From contig JAITMZ010000094.1 of NCBI GenBank assembly GCA_031290725.1, forward strand, positions 1-9,342: a stretch of 9,342 bases of DNA, in the 5' to 3' direction. The notes under the pieces are model-generated. The model saw nothing but the letters and a program-made list of their open reading frames with translations. It was not told the DNA's origin and ran no database searches. The translations under genes were made by a program, and so were the position numbers. Origin of the DNA: Spirochaetaceae bacterium. GTDB lineage: Bacteria > Spirochaetota > Spirochaetia > Treponematales > Treponemataceae. Positions 6,143 through 9,342 of this stretch are shown here, one piece after another. The stretch's first letter is position 1. Every line of letters starts with the position of its first letter.

Positions 6143-7119
6143 ATATTCTCCTTTTGTTTGTTGTAGGCGTTCCAACTGGTGCGGATGAGCGTGTCCGGGT
6201 CGGAATGGCGGGGGGTCCAGCCAAACAGGTTCCGCGCCAAATCCGCCGACGAGGTGAGCCTGGCGGGATCCCCTGCCCGGCGTCCCACGAAACGCACGGG
6301 GATGGCTGCCCCGGTAATTTTCCGGGCCGCCTGTACCATCTCCAGCACCGAAAGCCCGGCACCGCTGCCCAGGTTCACCGTGACGCTGGTATCCTGTGCC
6401 GCGATGTAGTCCAGCGCCGCCAGATGGCCCGCGGCCAAATCGCTCACGTGGATGTAGTCCCGGATGCAGGTGCCGTCCGGGGTGTCGTAGTCGCTGCCGA
6501 AGATATGCACCTCCGCCCGCTTGCCCACGGCGGCTTCCATCACGAGGGGCAGGAGGTTGGCAGGGTTTTTCTCCAGCCCGGCGATCCGGCCCTGCACGTC
6601 GTAACCCGCTGCGTTGAAGTAGCGGAGAGCGGCGAAACGGATGCCCCGGAGCTTTTCGTACCACCCCAGAAAGCGCTCGATTTCCAGCTTGGTGAAGCCG
6701 TAGTAGTTTGCCGGGTTGACGGGGTGTTTTTCGTCTATGGGTAGGTACACGGGCTCGCCGTATACCGCCGCACTGGAGGAAAACACGATGCGCCTGATTC
6801 CCGCTTCCGCCGCCGCATTGAGGATGTTCAGGGTGCCGGTGATGTTGTTCACCGAGTATTTTTCCGGCTTGACCATAGATTCCCCTGCGGCCTTGAACGC
6901 CGCCAGGTGCACCAGGGCGTCAAACCCGCTTTCCAGGGCTGCCCCTAAGTCGCCGGGGTGCAGAATATCCCCTCGGACAACGGTTTCCTCCGGAAACACA
7001 TTCTGCTCCAGCCCGCTGGAAAAGTTATCAAAGATCGTCACCCGGTGCCCGTGGTCAAGCATTTCCCGTGCCACATGGCTTCCGATATATCCCGCCCCGC
7101 CGATGATAAGAATATTCAT
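6139..7119 (-). CDS. galE: UDP-glucose 4-epimerase
   Basis: A 326-residue extended short-chain dehydrogenase of the normal GalE length, converting UDP-glucose and UDP-galactose through bound NAD. The Rossmann motif GGAGYIG (7-13) and acidic Asp31 bind NAD. HLAAFKAAGES (71-81), SSSAAVYG with Ser116, and Tyr140/Lys144 in YGFTK form the catalytic set. NPANYYGFTKLEIE and ALRYFNAAGYD are typical of GalE. I chose ATG 7119 because AAGGAG (complement of 7125-7130) lies 5 nt upstream; GTG 7125, in the same frame, sits only one base after it. It is first in a two-gene - strand operon. Products of this pair could feed the glycolipid exported by the Lpt system next door, although the two operons are not co-transcribed. 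Confidence 0.9.
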   Translation of the reverse strand: MNILIIGGAGYIGSHVAREMLDHGHRVTIFDNFSSGLEQNVFPEETVVRGDILHPGDLGAALESGFDALVHLAAFKAAGESMVKPEKYSVNNITGTLNILNAAAEAGIRRIVFSSSAAVYGEPVYLPIDEKHPVNPANYYGFTKLEIERFLGWYEKLRGIRFAALRYFNAAGYDVQGRIAGLEKNPANLLPLVMEAAVGKRAEVHIFGSDYDTPDGTCIRDYIHVSDLAAGHLAALDYIAAQDTSVTVNLGSGAGLSVLEMVQAARKITGAAIPVRFVGRRAGDPARLTSSADLARNLFGWTPRHSDPDTLIRTSWNAYNKQKENI

Positions 7120-7137
7120 GCACACTCCTTGCCTGAT

Positions 7138-7165
7138 ATAATACCATACCGTCGGGAAAAGTCAA
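7138..7165 (-). promoter_or_regulatory. Promoter of the galE operon
   Basis: On the complement, TTGACT (7165-7160), a 16-nt spacer and TATTAT (7143-7138), with TGG before the -10. The predicted start near 7131 leaves only about 12 nt before the galE ATG, just enough for AAGGAG. Confidence 0.6.
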
Positions 7166-7190
7166 GGGAAGCAGATACTCCGCAGGCCGG

Positions 7191-7219
7191 TTGCACATTG
7201 ACGGCACCTGTGATATACT
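7191..7219 (+). promoter_or_regulatory. Promoter of the exbB-exbD-TonB-like cluster
   Basis: TTGCAC (7191-7196), a 17-nt spacer and TATACT (7214-7219), with TGA directly before the -10 (extended -10). TTGACG at 7198 is a better -35 hexamer, but its spacing of 10 nt to the same -10 is too short. The predicted start near 7226 gives a leader of roughly 12-15 nt containing GGGAG. Confidence 0.6.
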
Positions 7220-7237
7220 GGTACTCTTGGGAGTGAT

Positions 7238-7849
7238 ATGATGGTTGCTTTTTTTTCCGGCGGTGGGTTGATGATGATTCCCCTCGCGGGGTGTGCGGTA
7301 TTCGCCACCTTTAGTATCTTTGAGCGGTTTTTTTATTATCGCACGGTGTCTGCCCAGGACCGCACCCTGAAGGCCGCCCTACAGGACCTGCTGGTCCGGC
7401 GGGATTGGACCGCCGCGAAAACCGCCTGCGACGAAGCTGCCACGCCCCTGGCCCAGGTGCTGAAGAAGGTGCTGGAAAGCCGCGCCATGAGCGAACAGAC
7501 TATCCGGGAACTGGCGGAGGTGGAACTCAACGCCGTGCTCCCCCGGTTGGAACGCTTCGTCCCTGCATTGGGTACCATCGCCCAGGTGTCCACCCTGCTG
7601 GGACTGCTGGGCACGGTGCTGGGGAACATCAAGGCCTTCGGGCTGCTGGGTTCCGGCGGTGCGATGGGTGACCCGGCGCTGCTGGCCGGCGCCATCGCCC
7701 AGGCGCTGTTCACCACTGCGGCGGGGCTGGCGGTATCTATTCCGGCGATTGTGTTCCACACGTATTATAATACAAAGGTCGAACGGATTGCTGCCGACGC
7801 CGAATCCTTCGCGTCGGGCCTGATATTTACCATCACCAGGGGGCTGTAG
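7238..7849 (+). CDS. exbB: ExbB/TolQ-family proton channel subunit
   Basis: A 203-residue MotA/TolQ/ExbB inner-membrane protein. It has three hydrophobic segments: near residues 9-28, 106-128 (VPALGTIAQVSTLLGLLGTV) and 150-172 (IAQALFTTAAGLAVSIPAIV). A cytoplasmic loop separates the first two. The second and third segments carry the conserved A-x-x-STLLGLLGTV and AL-x-TTAAGL-x-V-x-IPA patterns, which line the proton path with ExbD. With ExbD it converts proton-motive force into movement of a periplasm-spanning partner. Two adjacent ATG codons (7238 and 7241) are possible; GGGAG at 7229-7233 gives 4 nt or 7 nt spacing, so 7241 may be the real start. The stop codon directly touches the exbD ATG. 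Confidence 0.9.
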   Translation: MMVAFFSGGGLMMIPLAGCAVFATFSIFERFFYYRTVSAQDRTLKAALQDLLVRRDWTAAKTACDEAATPLAQVLKKVLESRAMSEQTIRELAEVELNAVLPRLERFVPALGTIAQVSTLLGLLGTVLGNIKAFGLLGSGGAMGDPALLAGAIAQALFTTAAGLAVSIPAIVFHTYYNTKVERIAADAESFASGLIFTITRGL

Positions 7850-8260
7850 ATGACCCGGCAATATCATCGCGCCCGCCGTCCAGGCCGCCCCGACCTGGTA
7901 CCCCTGATCGATGTGGTGTTCCAGCTCATCCTGTTCTTCCTGGTGTCCACCACCTTCGCGGTGCTTCCCGGCATCCGGATAGACCTGCCCGAGTCGGACA
8001 CGGCGGAACCGGCGGTCACCGGGGAGCTTGCCATTCAAGTCCAGGCCGACGGCGCCCTCTGGGTAAACGGCACCTCCGCCGCCGTGGCGAACCTGGATGC
8101 CCGCTTGGCCGCCATCGATACCGGCGCCATCCCCCCGGCGGACTACCCCGTGCGCCTGGAGGCCGACGCCGCCGCTGCCAACGGCACCGTCGTGCAGGTC
8201 TTCGACGCCCTCCGCCGTCGCGGCTTCTCCGCCGTGAGCCTCCGCACCAAGGAGAGATAG
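7850..8260 (+). CDS. exbD: ExbD/TolR-family energy transducer subunit
   Basis: A 136-residue protein of normal ExbD length. A short basic cytoplasmic N-terminus (YHRARRPGRP) is followed by a single membrane helix, LVPLIDVVFQLILFFLVSTT (16-35). Asp21 is at the position of the essential protonatable Asp of ExbD. After the helix comes the usual LPES-type motif (IDLPESDTAE) and a periplasmic domain (LAIQVQADGALWVNG, later RLEADAAAANGTVVQVFDALRRRGF) as in ExbD/TolR. The start abuts the exbB stop (TAGATG), implying coupled translation. The next gene starts 4 nt after its stop. Confidence 0.92.
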   Translation: MTRQYHRARRPGRPDLVPLIDVVFQLILFFLVSTTFAVLPGIRIDLPESDTAEPAVTGELAIQVQADGALWVNGTSAAVANLDARLAAIDTGAIPPADYPVRLEADAAAANGTVVQVFDALRRRGFSAVSLRTKER

Positions 8261-8264
8261 CCCA

Positions 8265-9110
8265 ATGCGCCGCCGTGAAACCCTCTGGGGGGGGCTGTGT
8301 ACCCTGGGTCTGTGGACGGTGCTGGTATCCGCCGGGCTGCTGATCCCCGTGCAGTCTGTGGCGACCCCCCGTGCCGTGCCCATCCGCTTGCTCCCCCCCC
8401 GCCGCAATACCGGCGCGTTGTTTCCCGTGCCTGTCGTACCCGTGGCGGCACCCGCCGCCCTGGAGCTGCCCCTTGTCCCGCTGCCCGTGGAGAATGAGCC
8501 GGCCCGCCCCGCGCAAACCGCGCCGGAACCCCCTGCGCGCCCACAGCCCCCGCCCGCGCAAGCCGCGCCGGCAGCCCCCGCGCGCCCGCAGCAAGCCCCG
8601 CCGGCCCGCCCCGCGCAGCCCGCGCCCGCAGCTACCCCGCGCCCACAGGCAACGCAGCCGCCCCCGCCCGCGCAAACCGCGCCGGCAGCCCCCGCGCGCC
8701 CGCAGCAGACAACACCGCCGCCCCCGCCCGCGCAGCCCGCGCCCACCCTCCACCCGCCCGCGTCCGCCCACCCGCCGGCCGCCGCGCCGCCCGCGCCTGC
8801 CCAAGCGTCCCCGGTACCGCCGCCAGGCGAATTGACCCCCGCCGCGCCCTTTGCCCGACCCGCGCCGGAACCCCCCGCATCCATCTCCACGCCGCCGGCG
8901 ATACCCCCCGTCCAAAGTGCCCCGCCGCCGCCGGAGGAAGTGCGCATATTCGAGGGGCCGACCGGGGATGCCCCTGTTTCAGCGGGGGAACCCCCCACAC
9001 CGATGCCCGAAGTCATGCCCGCGAAGCCGCCGCCGGAAGCCGCGCCGGAGCCGCCCCAAAAGCCCGCAGAGGAAGCCCTAGGGGAAAACTCGCGGCGTGC
9101 AGAAAATTAA
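8265..9110 (+). CDS. TonB-like Pro/Ala-rich membrane protein lacking a TonB C-terminal domain
   Basis: A 281-residue protein in the position of tonB, 4 nt after exbD. The basic start MRRRE precedes one membrane helix (about 7-29, LWGGLCTLGLWTVLVSAGLL), then a very long Pro/Ala/Gln/Arg-rich region, matching the anchor and periplasm-spanning spacer of TonB. The helix has no His, so the SxxxH motif of classical TonB is missing. Residues 60-281 stay low-complexity to the end (EEALGENSRRAEN). The globular C-terminal domain of about 80-90 residues that binds outer-membrane receptors is absent, and none of the three + frames in 9000-9229 shows it. It could be a TolA/TonB-type spacer protein with another partner, a truncated gene, or the result of a frameshift in the repeats. 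Two 47-nt repeats lie inside. Confidence 0.65.
   Translation: MRRRETLWGGLCTLGLWTVLVSAGLLIPVQSVATPRAVPIRLLPPRRNTGALFPVPVVPVAAPAALELPLVPLPVENEPARPAQTAPEPPARPQPPPAQAAPAAPARPQQAPPARPAQPAPAATPRPQATQPPPPAQTAPAAPARPQQTTPPPPPAQPAPTLHPPASAHPPAAAPPAPAQASPVPPPGELTPAAPFARPAPEPPASISTPPAIPPVQSAPPPPEEVRIFEGPTGDAPVSAGEPPTPMPEVMPAKPPPEAAPEPPQKPAEEALGENSRRAEN
8547..8593 (+). repeat. 47-nt direct repeat, unit 1
   Basis: Identical to 8661-8707 except at one base (G8562 versus A8676). The copies are offset by 114 nt, exactly 38 codons, so the reading frame is kept. The units encode PPPAQ(A/T)APAAPARPQQ. Confidence 0.8.
8661..8707 (+). repeat. 47-nt direct repeat, unit 2
   Basis: Second copy of the unit at 8547, with 46 of 47 bases identical. 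Slippage or recombination between the copies would add or remove 38 residues of the Pro/Ala-rich spacer without shifting the frame. Confidence 0.8.
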
Positions 9111-9145
9111 AACGAAAAAGCGCATTTACCCAAAGAACCACGGGC

Positions 9146-9180
9146 GCCTCTGCGTGAGGCCTTTCCCCGCTTGCTTTTCC
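9146..9180 (+). terminator. Weak terminator candidate after the TonB-like gene
   Basis: GCCTC (9146-9150), loop TGCGT and GAGGC (9156-9160) form a 5-bp hairpin followed by the pyrimidine-rich stretch CTTTCCCCGCTTGCTTTTCC. No uninterrupted T tract is present, so rho-independent termination would be inefficient. Confidence 0.25.
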
Positions 9181-9200
9181 CCCCCATTCCCTGCTATACT
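9171..9200 (+). promoter_or_regulatory. Promoter of the gene starting at 9230
   Basis: TTGCTT (9171-9176), an 18-nt spacer and TATACT (9195-9200), with TGC before the -10 (extended -10). The predicted start near 9207 leaves about 23 nt of leader, containing AAAGGAGG (9218-9224). Confidence 0.55.
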
Positions 9201-9229
9201 CTGCGTATCATGTATTAAAGGAGGCCATT

Positions 9230-9342
9230 ATGGCGCTTGATTTTCAGACCCGCGATGTCATCCACAACATCGTGGCGCGGTTTGTACACGCGTTTCTTCC
9301 CGATGCCAAGAAACCCTACAATCTCAAGGCGGAGTTCCAGCC
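9230..9342 (+). CDS. Start of an unidentified protein (runs off the window)
   Basis: Only the first 37 codons are visible, open to the window edge. ATG 9230 is preceded by a strong Shine-Dalgarno, AAAGGAGG (9217-9224), at 5 nt. The peptide begins MALDFQTRDVIHNIVARF and continues with FLPDAKKPYNLKAEFQ. It has no signal peptide and no membrane segment, so it is probably cytoplasmic. I do not recognise the family with confidence. Its own promoter suggests it is expressed apart from the exbBD cluster. Confidence 0.75.
   Translation, partial: MALDFQTRDVIHNIVARFVHAFLPDAKKPYNLKAEFQ

Noticed and set aside
6142..6664. Upstream extension of the nucleotidyltransferase frame into galE
   Set aside because: It overlaps the whole second half of galE out of frame, while ATG 6142 has a good Shine-Dalgarno and begins exactly at the family N-terminus.
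7198..7219. TTGACG as -35 for the TATACT at 7214
   Set aside because: A spacing of 10 nt is too short for sigma70; TTGCAC at 7191 gives 17 nt.
7379..9016. Long - strand open frame rich in Gly and Ala
   Set aside because: It is the complement of the Pro/Ala-rich TonB-like gene and of exbB/exbD. GC-rich repeats lack stop codons on both strands, and the peptide has no family resemblance.

Overview
The window looks like a chromosomal segment of a GC-rich diderm bacterium. A spirochaete of the Treponema group is my best guess. The reasons are a spirochaete-type lipobox on an LptC-like lipoprotein, an Lpt cluster, and a BMP-type permease next to a CTP synthase. This assignment is inference; no rRNA or other marker gene is present.

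Layout, left to right. Bases 1-333 hold no recognisable gene, but they contain a good sigma70-type promoter (242-270) and, facing the other way, a promoter/Shine-Dalgarno pair that leads to no convincing start codon. From 334 to 5220 five genes run on the + strand with tiny gaps or overlaps. They are an ABC permease of the nucleoside/simple-sugar/riboflavin type, a CTP synthase-family protein, then lptC, lptA and lptB (periplasmic and cytoplasmic parts of the Lpt glycolipid-export bridge). The only sizeable intergenic gap (2870-2949) lies inside a 15-bp perfect inverted repeat. A possible internal promoter sits in the 3' part of pyrG.

From 5228 to 7119 two translationally coupled genes run on the - strand: galE (UDP-glucose 4-epimerase) followed by a sugar-phosphate nucleotidyltransferase-like gene, a plausible nucleotide-sugar module. 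A compact divergent promoter region (7120-7237) separates galE from a + strand exbB-exbD-TonB-like cluster (7238-9110), a proton-motive-force energy transducer. A further gene starts at 9230 under its own promoter and runs off the window.

The most striking observation is that the CTP synthase has lost the glutaminase nucleophile (Asp at the Cys position, residue 382) and has Asn-Asn in place of the oxyanion-loop Gly-Gly. It may therefore depend on free ammonia or do another job. Other points are a TonB-like protein without the usual C-terminal receptor-binding domain, a 26-nt repeat at the 5' ends of two genes, and a shared TGn-TATACT promoter style.
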